Source: Hysterium pulicare CBS 123377 (taxonomy: Eukaryota; Ascomycota; Dothideomycetes; Hysteriales; Hysteriaceae). Taken from it: DNA of 64,000 nucleotides. This document shows positions 22,426 through 33,455 of this stretch, piece by piece; within the stretch, counting starts at the first letter, position 1, and each line of letters begins with the position of its first letter. A program made the translations under genes and the position numbers. The DNA lies in contig AJFK01000202.1 in the NCBI GenBank assembly GCA_000467715.1, forward strand, positions 1 through 64,000. The letters are read 5' to 3'. Under the pieces are notes generated by a model. The model was not told the DNA's origin, ran no database searches, and saw only the letters and a program-made list of their open reading frames with translations.

Positions 22426-24295
22426 ATGAAGCGGAAGTTCTCCTTCAGCCTGGCACCTGTCGTAAGTATTCCTGATCTCTCTGTGGCACTTCCCACTGCA
22501 GACACCTTGAGTATCTAGGACTAACTCGTCCCAGAAGGTATCGCCCAAGACAGAGACCAAGACCACCAAAGACCCAGGCCCTTCTCGTAGAAAAGATAGA
22601 AGGGGCAGCATATCTCCGCCTCCTTCACCTTTCATCAACCGTCGCCCACTCACAGCAAAGACCGAACACCAGTTACGCGAGGCTTGCGCCCTTATATTGC
22701 AAGACTACAAGCCCTCTGGTCATGTATTTGAAGATCAAGCGAAACCAAAGCTAGACTTTGATGGACTAAATCGGTCCATGAAGGAGAAGAGAAGTGTTGC
22801 TGTGAGGTTGGATCCCGCCGATCGGCCAAAAGTTGCCGCGCGCACTCAAAACTCCGGGAACAATGGCCTAAAAGTCTTTCCGGACTCGGATCGTATAGGC
22901 CCGGCCACGCAAGGAAGCGCAAGCCATCGGAGGGAGGATCAACACGCACATGTCGCGGACAAAGAGCAGACGCGCGCATCAAGAAAGGTGCCCAAGTCCA
23001 TTGAACTTACAAAAGTAGTACCGATCCGCGTTACCATGGATTCCGACGATACAGAAAGTGTCCATACCCCACTCACAAGCTCAACCGAGAATCATTTGAA
23101 CAATGCCTCCACAGCCCCAACGTCAGTGGCCGTTATCTCGTCCAGAAGTTCAAAGAGAGCTTCCCAATTCGAGAATCCGGCAGCTGTTGCTGACGCAGCA
23201 GCTGCAGAGTGGATGCGACAGCAACAGGAAAGGAAGAAGCAGGAAATAGATGCCCAAACCTACCTAAAACCGCTCAGTCGGCCTCCAAGTCGTTCAAGAA
23301 GCATTAGATCTGAAATTCGAGAATACATATTTCCAGGTTCAACCACTTTAAGCCGATCTGCATCCCGAGACTCAATGCGAAGCCCAGAGTTCACCGAGGA
23401 GCCCAGGGCAAGCGGCTCTTCCCACGGGTGGCGAAGCTGGGGTCTACAACGCAAGGTCAGCCTAAGTAGTATGAGAGGCAGCAGACCAAACAGTTCAAGA
23501 GGTCGCGCTGAGACTCGAGAACCCGAGTCGAAGAAACAGGAGATCAACTTAAACAGAGAGCTGCCGCCTTTACCAAGCCTTGATCAGTGGAACGAGCAGG
23601 GGCAGGAACAGTCTCGCAAGGAGCCAAGTAAATCTGCTCAAACACAAGGGACCCATATTGCGAATCTGATGCGCCCGAGAGGCCAAGATCAACAGGATTA
23701 CGCCGCAGCTGTCCGTCGTCATCATCGACGAAGCATGCCAGAGTCGATAGCAAAGAACATGGCAAAGGATTTTGACGAGGCTTTGCCAGCGCCGACATCA
23801 AGACCCGCACACACAAGTCATGGATCTCATCGTCCGACTAAGACTTCATCTAAACAGCCCGGGCAAGACACAACAAACGACTTTGATCATTTCATATCGA
23901 CCGCGGGCCAGAACGGCAACACGGACAAGACCCCGGCTCAGAGGCATGCTCATACTCGAAGCATCAGCGCCGTATCTGCTTCACAGAGTGGGAAAGTCAG
24001 TATCGATCATTATCGATACGATCCTCCGAATTTCAGCAGAAAGATCAGCGTCGACATCACAGCACATAGCCCTAATCTTGCTTCTTCGTACCCTAATATT
24101 GTTGAAATCATGGCCGAACCCAGAACACCGAAGGAGGAGAAATCCTCCAGGCTGCGGAGGGTCTTCAGTGGTTGGATGCTTGGAGGAAAGAAGGAAAAGA
24201 AGGGAAATTGGATGGACCACGTCGAGCAAAATGGAGTCAAGGGGGGTATCATGATTCAGGATGAAGTCGCGCTTCCTCCTGTTGTAAGGTACTAG
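22426..24295 (+). CDS. Uncharacterised basic, Ser-rich protein (598 residues)
   Basis: I do not recognise a named family. Exon 1 is only 12 codons (22426-22461, beginning MKRKFSFSLAPV). A 73-bp intron (22462-22534, GTAAGT...CCCAG) precedes one long exon, 22535-24295. The protein is mostly low-complexity and probably disordered. It has many Arg-Ser and Ser-Pro pairs, a Gln/Lys-rich helix (AAEWMRQQQERKKQEID), and several RSISAVS- or RRSMPE-like basophilic phosphosites. The best-conserved-looking parts are the N-terminus through LTAKTEHQLREACALILQDY, which may be a short helix, and the C-terminal RLRRVFSGWMLGGKKEKKGNW followed by EVALPPVV. Nothing shows an enzyme or a membrane segment. A scaffold or cell-polarity role would be guesswork. 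Confidence 0.75.
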
Positions 24296-25615
24296 TAACA
24301 TTCAAGAGATATATGGAGGAGGAACGCTTGACTTGACGACGCAATGAAATGACGAGTACGGCTTTGATGGAGCACATTCTTGACTACGTAATTCGGAGGG
24401 GAAGCTATAACATTTTTAATGAGGCATTGATTGTCTTTATCTTTGGACAAAAGCATTAGGAGCCCAGTATGATCCAGGTTCAGAAGCTAACAATGCATTG
24501 AACCTTTCTGGCTTTCTCATTACTCTAAAAGCATACCTCAGATGTAATATTGTGTCGTGCGTTCCTTTCAGCGTATGTGATCTTTTAGGATGATGGGAGC
24601 TAGGAGACACCCGACACTCCTTCCTATTTTGTTTCAGCTCCGGCTTTCTGCTCTCGTTTAGTTGCCTTCATTGTCGATGGGCTAGACGCCAGGTCAAGTG
24701 ATCTCGTGAAATATTGCTCACGGATCTGACGTCATGGCGTCTGGCTTGTGACGCTGCCTAGGTAGATGGATAGGTAGGTGGAGGCTCACTCGAGGACTTT
24801 GTCGCACCAACACTCTCTACTCTCACCTCAACCAGCTCCATTCCTTCGCTTCATTTCCAATCAGTCTTTCCTTTCTACCTCCACGACCAATCGAGATCCT
24901 GACGCTGTCTCCGACAAACTTGGGTTGTTTGGCACTTGGAACAACATTTCAAGCTCAAAGCTGTCGTGGCAGTGTTTACCCTACCACATTCATTTCATAC
25001 TCATATTATTCACGACGACATGCACTTTCTTTCGGTCTTCACTATTTCTTCTATCCGGTCTCCGACAGTTCATGACCCAGGTCGTTGTTGAGCGAGTTGA
25101 AGTCCTCTTCAAGCTAAATTTTGGACGCGAGATGTTTGGAAAGGCAGTCTGCCACTCCTAAAGCTCTTCTTGCGCCTTCATACCTATTATACCTGCTTCT
25201 CATAGGTTGATCTTGGTGTATCATCTCAAAGATTCGAACCGCTCTAGGGCCTCGTCTTGGTTCTCTCAATCTCTTCTTACGACTCTACAATTACCACATT
25301 TGCTTAGGCCAGGTTGCGCTTGGCGCAGCGGCCCACTCATCTCAATTCTCTCATTCTCGAGATCACAAGGATCTTACCTGGGTGACTAGGAGGGACTCAA
25401 TCAAGTCCTAGCTCACACAATACATACGACTCCTCACAAGGTTTTGGCAAGAACGATTTCTTATTGTCAACGTCAAACATTCAGTGACTGCATTCTGTGG
25501 GGTTTCGATCATGCTAACTTAAATTGGACCTCAGCTGGACTGTTGACGGTACGTGAACCCGATATTCTTTGGATGACCGATTCCGTCATGAGGTTGCTAA
25601 ACGTCGGCAGAAATC
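24296..25615. promoter_or_regulatory. Intergenic region with AGGTAGG motifs and long CT-rich leader
   Basis: GCCTAGGTAGATGGATAGGT and further AGGT repeats lie at about 24756-24780. They are followed by about 650 bp of pyrimidine-rich plus-strand sequence up to the next start codon at 25616. This looks like a promoter with a long transcribed leader. Confidence 0.5.
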
Positions 25616-27121
25616 ATGTGCAAAGTACTAAGATACGATCACGCTTGCGGGCATCACGCTCGCTACATGTTATCTCGCTGTAGAGGTACTTACCACAAGC
25701 GGACTAGGGACGGGCTGGTCAAACACGCCCTTTGCGATGCCCTCGAGTATATATCTCTTCGATCTACGACCCCATGCGGACCTTGTCAACTTCGAGAATG
25801 GGAGATGACCTGGCAGAGAAAGATCCGGCGGGCGCGACAATTCCAGAAAAAGGTGAGTATTGACAACACAACGGCAGCAGAACATGTTGCAGACTTGGTA
25901 TCGGCTCTGGAAGAGGAACATGACTCTGGTTCTTGGAGCATTCGCCGACTGTTTCCTCCTAACCTAAGACCACATCCTGGAAGAGTTAGATGGCGAGATT
26001 GGTCTTCACAAAATTCACCACTAAGCAAAGAGCTCATTCCAGAGGATTTGCTTTCAGATCAAGCGGACTATGACGCTTATGATGACCTGGACGAGCAATT
26101 CCCAACCTTTCAGTCCTGGCATCGATATCTCTATGGTTACATTGGACCAGACCTTGCTCCGCCACCTCCACTCATTGAAGCTTCAAATTCAGAGGAAACC
26201 AATGTCGACCCAGTCTGGAGTACCGATAACTCAGGGGAGACTACTTGGGATGATAGCGCCACGTCTCAGGATCTGCCGCTATGCAATGAACACAACGTAC
26301 CTGAGACCTGGAACCCGGGAGATCAAGATGATTACCACAACATGGAAGACACTACCTTGAGTCATGCTGAGGACCCACTTGCTGAGGGCGAATATCCATC
26401 TTTCGAGGACGTCAACGTCCAACATAATCCACGATTACTTGCAATGGGCCCTAGAGCAGATGGTGAACCATATAACAGCGCCATCGCTGTCATGAAATTT
26501 CTCGAACTTGACTCAGACTACCTCAATAATGTGACCGAGATATTCCGACGTTTCATTGAAATTGATGATTCCGCTCTTCAAGAGGAAGATGAACATGTGC
26601 AGAATGGTTGCGCAACGGATATCACTTTCACAAACGGCTCTTCCTACAATGACGACGGTTCGGCAGCAGCATACAACTTCTATCAATTGCATACTAGCTC
26701 TACCACACCTGCAGAATTTGATCCAGATCTATCTCGAGCATCAACGCCAGCTCCATTACTTACGACACCTACTTCTATTTTCGATTCGACACCGGAGATA
26801 TCACCACAAGCACCAGCACCAGCCCCTACGTCTCTAGCATACTCTGAACCAACGTATCTATCGGCAGATACATCTATATCATATCCAATGCAGTCCAAAG
26901 AAGGCAGTCTCAGAATCCCGATCCCTACACCAGCGTCCTATTGCCTAGTGCACCAAAAGACACCGGCAAAATACCTAGATGATATGCGTTGGAAGGCTAA
27001 GGAAGCTGAGACAAAGAATCCTTGGAAGAGAGTGATTCCCTTACCTTGTGTGGCTACCAAAGCGAAAGAAGAGCAAGAGAAAAAGCGAAGGAGGGGGTTT
27101 GTTGTCCATGCGATGGGATGA
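25616..27121 (+). CDS. Uncharacterised protein with N-terminal Cys/His cluster (501 residues)
   Basis: I do not recognise a named family. One uninterrupted exon begins MCKVLRYDHACGHHARYM. The first 60 residues hold a Cys/His pattern (C2, C11, H13, H14, C22, later CD and CGPC) that could bind zinc. A basic helix (WQRKIRRARQFQKK) follows. The middle is acidic, rich in Asp, Glu and Trp, with PTFQSWHRYLYGYIGPDLAPPPPL. The C-terminal third is Pro/Thr/Ser-rich and ends in a basic segment. The fold pattern is common among unstudied ascomycete proteins with short Cys-rich N-termini. A GTGAGT inside the frame near 25854 is not an intron, because removing it breaks the frame. The long leader suggests regulated translation. 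Confidence 0.7.
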   Translation: MCKVLRYDHACGHHARYMLSRCRGTYHKRTRDGLVKHALCDALEYISLRSTTPCGPCQLREWEMTWQRKIRRARQFQKKVSIDNTTAAEHVADLVSALEEEHDSGSWSIRRLFPPNLRPHPGRVRWRDWSSQNSPLSKELIPEDLLSDQADYDAYDDLDEQFPTFQSWHRYLYGYIGPDLAPPPPLIEASNSEETNVDPVWSTDNSGETTWDDSATSQDLPLCNEHNVPETWNPGDQDDYHNMEDTTLSHAEDPLAEGEYPSFEDVNVQHNPRLLAMGPRADGEPYNSAIAVMKFLELDSDYLNNVTEIFRRFIEIDDSALQEEDEHVQNGCATDITFTNGSSYNDDGSAAAYNFYQLHTSSTTPAEFDPDLSRASTPAPLLTTPTSIFDSTPEISPQAPAPAPTSLAYSEPTYLSADTSISYPMQSKEGSLRIPIPTPASYCLVHQKTPAKYLDDMRWKAKEAETKNPWKRVIPLPCVATKAKEEQEKKRRRGFVVHAMG

Positions 27122-27759
27122 AGATAGCGTTACAGAACTCAGAGGCGGCTAGGTTAGTTGAAGAGTTGCCACTGGAGTCGAAGAGCAGGAGAAATAGTGC
27201 GGCATTGTACCGCCAGGTGAGTCGATGGAAAGAAGCTGCTGTCTCAAGGGGTTGGATTAGGTGACCTCCTGGAGAGCCTTGCTCTTCTCCATTCTTTCAT
27301 TTCTGGTTTTTGGGTTTATTTGGTATCATTGGATACCTTTTCATCCAGGGTTTTTCTACCAAGTTCCTTCAATCTCCGATTCATGCTTCACTATGCATAA
27401 CTGTACAGTACTAGGTAGCGTCGAAGCCCTCAATTCCATCTGAATTGCTTTCGAAGAAAATGACCTTGCAATGCGGTCTGGCAAGTGATCCTGTGCTAGT
27501 TTTAATACGCACTTCACTTCTCCAAGCCCTGCTTACGCTTTTGATTACTTGATTCAAATCATCTGATGAGGTGGAAGAGTTCTTCCATTCATGACTCTAT
27601 GTCATTGCCATATACATCTATTAGACCCAAAAACGCCAAGCTATGCTCATTCATCCATGCCGGAACGCTAAAGAGCAACTGTCGTCCTCACCCGAAGCAT
27701 GCCAATCGTCATCGTCTCGTGGAACATACGCCGAAACGGCCTGGAGCGTAGAAACCATG
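27122..27759. other. Convergent 3' region
   Basis: This is untranslated or spacer DNA between the gene ending at 27121 and the convergent CSN6 gene. No further gene is seen. Confidence 0.4.
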
Positions 27760-29233
27760 CTAGCCCCATCTCTCAACATTGGCCCCTCTCTCCCTGAGCA
27801 CTCTGCCATCCCCATATCCGCTGGAACCGCCACCCATGACAGTGTCCAAATAATGGCCGCTTCCACCATTGGGATCGAACGATCCAGTCATCATTCCTGC
27901 CATCATGCCTTTCCGTCCTTGGTACCGGGCGTGTTCCACAACACCATACTTCCGGCCGGCTTCCTTGGCAGCTTGTACGGATCCAGTTATTGCGGATAGC
28001 AAGGCGACGAGTTGGACGTCCGATTGCTCTTCTAGGCTCTCGCGGGCAAAGGCTGTCAGGTCTGGAGGTGCGAGAATGGGTATACGAGAGAGGAGGGCAG
28101 AAATAGAGCGGAGGATGGGGTGGTCGAGGGGTAGCTTATTCGGGTCTTGTGGCGATTCGGAGGTGAATGGGAGGGATGGATCTGAAAGGTAGGAGGGCGG
28201 AAGAGAAGCGAGGTATGCGCGGAGGAGAGTTATGCGGCTGGAGAGCATTTTGATGGCGTTTGATTTTGCCGTTAATGAGGAAAGAACTGAGATCGTCAAT
28301 TATCGTAGGAGATGGAGTCAATGAGAAGGAGGTAGCTTACGTTCTTCATCTTCCGCGGTCAACACTGTTGATTCGTCGATTCGACCCTCCTCTCTTGAAG
28401 AGTCTTTCGCCTTGCCTTTACCCTTCTTTCCACTCTCTTCCGCCGCCTCCTTCGACGCCGTTGGTTTGGTCCCATCAACGGCAGTCGCGTTTCCACCACC
28501 CCGCGCCACAAAGTCCACACCGATCATCTCCGCCTCACCCGTCTCTACAGAATATACCAATTCCCGAAATTTGAGGGCTTTGGCAGGAGCTGCTCCATCA
28601 ATATCCATAGCCTTGTCACTCTGAGAATTTGGAGCAGTCTCATCGACACTTTCGTATAAGGTGAGGGGGAGCTTGCCACCAGCTGTAATCTCTGAGCGGG
28701 CGTCCGAAGGATGAAAGAGGAAGAGTATAGGAGACTCATTGTAGATTTCTTGTATTCGAGTGTGTATTGGAAGATGGTGAGGTTCGGGTCCGGTGGATGA
28801 GCCAAGAGTAAACCAGCCGACGAGGTCGAGTGCGGGGGATTTGTGAACGTCCTTGACTAGAAGGTTCCGATGTCAGCTTCTGAATCCACGACAGAAAGCA
28901 ATGGCAAACAAAAACAGGTATAAAAGTATAAAGGGACATAGAATAATCCTACTTACAGTCATCTAACCGCTTGCTAAACCAATCGTCGTCTAACACCACC
29001 TCTCCGGCCGCATTTTGAGTGAGCTTTGCTTGGAAAGCTACTTCCATTGTGATGTCCTGTCCATTTTGCTGGCCAATGATAGCTCCCACAATAGGACCTT
29101 GTTGCTGTCTTAACGTATGTCGCGTGATGCAGTCGGATATGGTGAGTAGGACTAGAGGATGTAGTTGAACGGTAGGGCTGGTATCCGAAGCTCGTGCGGT
29201 TGAGAGGAGCGGATTGGCTGATGCTTCTGCCAT
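27760..29233 (-). CDS. csnF: COP9 signalosome subunit 6 (CSN6), MPN- domain
   Basis: CSN6 is a structural MPN subunit of the COP9 signalosome, the nuclear complex that removes Nedd8 from cullins. In fungi the complex links light response, development and secondary metabolism. There are three exons: 29233-28957, 28856-28341 and 28286-27760. The introns are 100 and 54 bp, and the product has 439 residues. The MPN domain opens with VQLHPLVLLTISDCITRH and QQGPIVGAIIGQQNG. It has DLVGWFTLGSSTGPEPHHLPIH instead of the JAMM zinc motif, so it is catalytically inert, as expected for this subunit. A low-complexity Lys/Glu insert is followed by the helical C-terminal part starting LLSSLTAKSNAIKMLSSRI. 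The symbol follows Aspergillus naming. Confidence 0.92.
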
Positions 29234-30032
29234 AGTTGTGGGCTGTGAGTGTAGAAGAGTGTAGAAGGAATGGAGTGGATGTAAGTTGGAACGTAGTGGT
29301 GGGTTTCAGAGCTTGATGTTATGTGTGGGGAGCTTTGGGTGAATTGGAAGTCTAGGCAGCCGAGGCCGCGGACTGACGTTTTTCCGCAAAAGCGAATAGT
29401 GAAAAGATGACTGATGAAACCTGCAACACCACGCTTTGCATCGTCAGTTGAAGTATTCTCCGGAGCAAATAGTCTAACCTCAACACTTCAGTCGCATTGA
29501 CGATACGAAATTAATAATGCGATAATCAATGCAACATCTCCTTCGGACCTGGATCCCGCGGGAAGTTTGGTTGTTGCCGTTGACTGCTGACTTGACGAGG
29601 TTAAGGTGCTCATGCCCACATAAGTCATGTTCTTCTGATGTCCTTCGGGCATTGCAGCTCTTCGAATATTCTCGAACCTTTCACGAGAAGTAGTTCTTCG
29701 CATACTATCAAGGCATTGCCTGTCAGGGCTTCATAGATGCAGTATTAATCCTATTCATTATCATCAAAAAACCTCTATGGCGTTCTACCATTGTCAAATT
29801 TCCATCTCTAATATCCAATTTTCCTGTCTCAAACCAGAAACAATCCGAATTGATCAACCCAAGTACCCATTGGTATCACTGGTCATCCCTTGAACAACAT
29901 CCAAACGCCTAACCGTTCGCTTTTGGACCGGAAGCCGAAGCCGATCTAAAACTTTCTATCTTATCGTAAGATCGTAAGATTAACGGTCTACATCGCTGGA
30001 AGCAAAATCAAATTCCAAGACTAGAGAAGGCT
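29234..30032. other. Intergenic region
   Basis: This is the promoter side of CSN6 and the 3' side of the dehydrogenase. No gene is supported. Confidence 0.4.
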
Positions 30033-31410
30033 TCAGTTCTCCACAACGACTTTAATGACTAAGTTGCCATCTTTGTCGACCGTCTTGCCGGCGAGTTCGA
30101 AAGCTTCTTTAGCAGCGGCAAGCCCTTTGAAGCGGTGCGTCACCATGTTGTCAAGACTTGGAAGTGCGCCAGAAGAAAGGATCTTGATGCCGATAGGGTA
30201 GGTATTGGCATAACGGAATATGCCCTTGATATCGACCTCTTTCAGATGAGAGGCCGACATGGGTAGTGTTTGTATCGGAGTTCCCATACCGACCATGATG
30301 AGCTGACCGCCGGGTCTTGTTGCCTGAACATAGGGTTAGTTTGTAAACGTCACGTGGTGAAGTTTATAACTCACATAAAGGCCAGCTTGCATGCAGATTT
30401 CCTTTCCAGTGCAGTCAAAGGTCACATCAGCACCTTCAAAATCTGGCTCGTTGACGCAAGCGATTTGAGTGATGTCATCAGCAACATCTTTCGCGGCAGC
30501 AAGCTTCTCGGCGGTCTCATTAAGATGCCGACGAGGTGTAACGATATACCCTCTTGTGGCGAAGCCATTCTGGAGGGCATAATTAACTCGGCCATTGTCG
30601 ATGTCAGCGATTACGACGGTGGTGGCGCCAGAAAGCTTCGCCATGGCTGCAACGAGTAGTCCGACGGTGCCTGCACCGAAGACGATAGCAGTATCGCCTT
30701 GCTCTAATGAGGCTCTTCGAGTCGCATGGATGGCAACAGAGAGTGGTTCCAAAAGGGCAGCAGCATCCAGCGAAACATGAGCAGGTATCCTAGATTAAGG
30801 TTAGTGGCCATCACATTTCTTTTTCTGTTATGCAAGACATACTTATGGCACCACTTTGCGGGGTGATTGATTCGTTCCTGGAGCGTTCCCTGGTAGTGAG
30901 GCACACTCTTGGCACTACTTCGGAACCTCATCTTAGGGCAAAGGTTGTATCGACCTCGTTGACATGACCGGCAACTATCACAAGGCACACCAACCTCTAA
31001 CGCGACACGTTCGCCGATTTGGAAGCCGGTGACCGCCTCGCCCATGGCTACGACGATACCAGCAGACTCGTGACCGAGCGACAGCGGTGCACAGGCTTGC
31101 AAATCGCCATTTCGGAACTTGTTGTAGTAAGAGACATCACTACCGCAAACACCGGTAGCTTTGATAGCTATCTGGAGTTCGTGCGGTGCGGGATCTGTGA
31201 TGTTTCGAGTTTCCTAAATGATATTTAGCTGTGTTGGTGACACAGGAAGTGCCCCCACGAAGGTGGGAAATGTGGGATGGTATGAACGGAAAGGGAAAAG
31301 CATACGAGCCGCAAATCCCTTGGCCCATGCAGAACAGAAGCGTGAATAGTGGTTTTACTGTAGTGCCTTGCTGGGATTGGATAGATATCCGCTAACGCTG
31401 AAGGAGCCAT
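30033..31410 (-). CDS. Zinc-dependent polyol dehydrogenase (xylitol/sorbitol dehydrogenase-like)
   Basis: This cytosolic NAD-dependent medium-chain dehydrogenase probably oxidises a polyol such as xylitol or sorbitol to the ketose. The exact substrate is not determined. There are four exons: 31410-31306, 31213-30843, 30789-30375 and 30323-30033. The introns are 92, 53 and 51 bp, and the product has 393 residues. The catalytic-zinc region shows GVCGSDVSYY and LGHESAGIV. The structural-zinc cysteines are in PCDSCRSCQRGRYNLC. DAAALLEPLSVAIHATRRA is diagnostic for the polyol branch. FGAGTVGLLVAAMAK binds the dinucleotide, and DIDNGRVNYA after the strand suggests NAD preference. The C-terminal third after the last intron begins ATRPGGQLMMVGMG. 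Confidence 0.93.
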
Positions 31411-33455
31411 TACGATAGAAAGGTAGGTTGGAACTTCAAAGGTTTGTAAATGAGAGGAAATGTGAATAAGTCTGATAACCCCACGGGAGCGTGGAGGCTG
31501 ATATACATGTGGGAAAACCCACGATCAACATAGGAACGCACAGGAGCGCACAGGAGCGCACAGGAGCGAATGCTGGCTGCTCGTTCTCTTTCGTGCATCG
31601 GGGAGATAGTGGCATCGCATAAGCCTGAGCATCCACGTCATTACTAGCTGGGCGGATCAATCTGGCGTGGTACATGGACCCGCTTGGATACTGGCGTCTC
31701 TTTTTCTTTTTCCCGTTACTCTGTATATATTTGAGGCTAGATCTCCATGTGGAGCCCCCAGAAGCATCACCTCACTTCTACCGGATCAGCAACTTGGGAC
31801 TCCGAGAGCCACAGCACGTCAGTTCCAGTTGGCCCTTTCCACAGGCCGTGCTCTCTATCAACAGCGTTGTGAAACAGCGATAAGGCAAGTGTTGAGAAAC
31901 TTGCAGTGGAGCCATTCCTTAGCCACACGTTCAGGCTGATATCCAACCGATTTGAAAGAGAACCGGGGAACGACATCTGTGGCCGCCTCTTCGAAGCCCA
32001 TGTGCAAGGTGCTGAAAGCCGTCCGTCTACTGGCCGAAAATGAGGTCCCGGAATTGCTCAACCATCTGCCGTTCCCGGCAGCAATATCTCAAGGGGCAAG
32101 GCCCTTCCTGCTCTCTGCATCCATACAGAGAGTGGTGGAAGCACGTATGCAGTAAACTACTGCTACCGAGGGCTTGATTTCATCTCAAGTTAGGGTCCCG
32201 ACATGCTGGAACATCGTGCAGCGCAAGCTTATCAGAGCTCCAGGGCCTATGGTCCCCCAGATACGCAAACCACCTGGATCACCTGGGTTTGGCTCTGCAG
32301 GACGCTCGAATGAGGCGACAAACTGTCGGCACCGGGCAGCGGTATGTCGGCTGTCAGATGGCAGCGCGACAGGTTGAGGCGGTGGTGATGCAGCCTGGAA
32401 CAGTTGAAAGCACTCCGATTGACCGAAATTAGCTCGTGGGGTACCTAGGTAGGCGGTCGAAGGACGATGCTAGGTAATTAGGTTACTAACGAGGGCGGCG
32501 GTACTGATAAGGAGTGCTGGTTTATATTGCTGGTTCGCCCAGATCAGCAACTACAGGACCCTCCCCAACGCCTTCATCCGAAACTTATGCAGGTCACGAT
32601 GCTTCGAGAAGGCGGTGAGGGCGAGCATCGGGCATTTAGCACCTGAAACGGGGGGCAGAGGGCAGGAATACCCGGTCCCGACAGCGTCTCTGCAAGCTGG
32701 CGACGTATTTGGCTGCCAGGTACGAGCGTGAACGGGATGGCGGAGGTTTGGTTCCGCAGCCTGCATTTGGGAGCACGACGAGGACGGGGAGCGACATTGC
32801 AGCATTATCTGGTGCCGTTAAGCATCGAAACCACCACAGGGCAGAATTCCACGTTTCTACTGGTCCAGGGCTCTGGATCAACGCTAGAAGCCGTGCTGCA
32901 CATGGGTGTGCAGTTCATCCGACGCTTCCTCAAGCCCTCAGTTTTGAGCCCATCGCGACGACCTACTGGCGACGTATCCTCGCAGCCCACCGGCAGGCTG
33001 ACTGTTGAATCTATGCAGCTTGTAGCTTTGTTCACGCCGTTTCCTCGCCGTTCATTCTCCTTTCACGCCCCGTTCCTGCCGAGCAGTGGGAAAAGGCGTC
33101 GGTATACCTTTGTAACCGAGCCGAATCCCACGCCTATTCCGAGTCAAATTCCTGCACCTCGTTACCGTTGCGGACTACGCTCTTTGGTGGTTGGATCTTG
33201 TGCTGCAACCATGGCGGCCCTTCAATAGCACCGCTGGGGTGCAAACATTATTGCTAAGATTTGCGCCCAGGACGATATCAATATCCTTTTCATCTCCGGA
33301 GCCTCTCTCGCACGCATTGCCTAGGTAAATTTGAATCGAATCTATTCCGATATCGCTACATCTCTCACACCTTTCAGCTTGCCTCTTTATCTACTGCAAC
33401 AAATCCACATCGCGGAGCATCAGCGCATCTTCCCGGACTGCTCACCGAAACGGGG
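31411..33455. other. Gene-poor region
   Basis: About 2 kb without a supported gene. Open frames such as 32728-33228 (plus) show no domain. A short 10-bp repeat lies near 31540, and CCTAGGT motifs occur at 32443 and 33320. Confidence 0.4.
31532..31570. repeat. 10-bp tandem repeat
   Basis: About four copies of GAGCGCACAG (the first variant GAACGCACAG) lie about 130 bp upstream of the polyol dehydrogenase start. Confidence 0.7.

Noticed and set aside
25854-25893. GTGAGT...TTGCAG resembling an intron inside the 501-residue protein
   Set aside because: It is 40 bp long and its removal breaks the reading frame, which is otherwise open on both sides.
32728-33228. 166-codon plus-strand frame
   Set aside because: No domain, no ATG at its beginning, and composition like that of the other frames.
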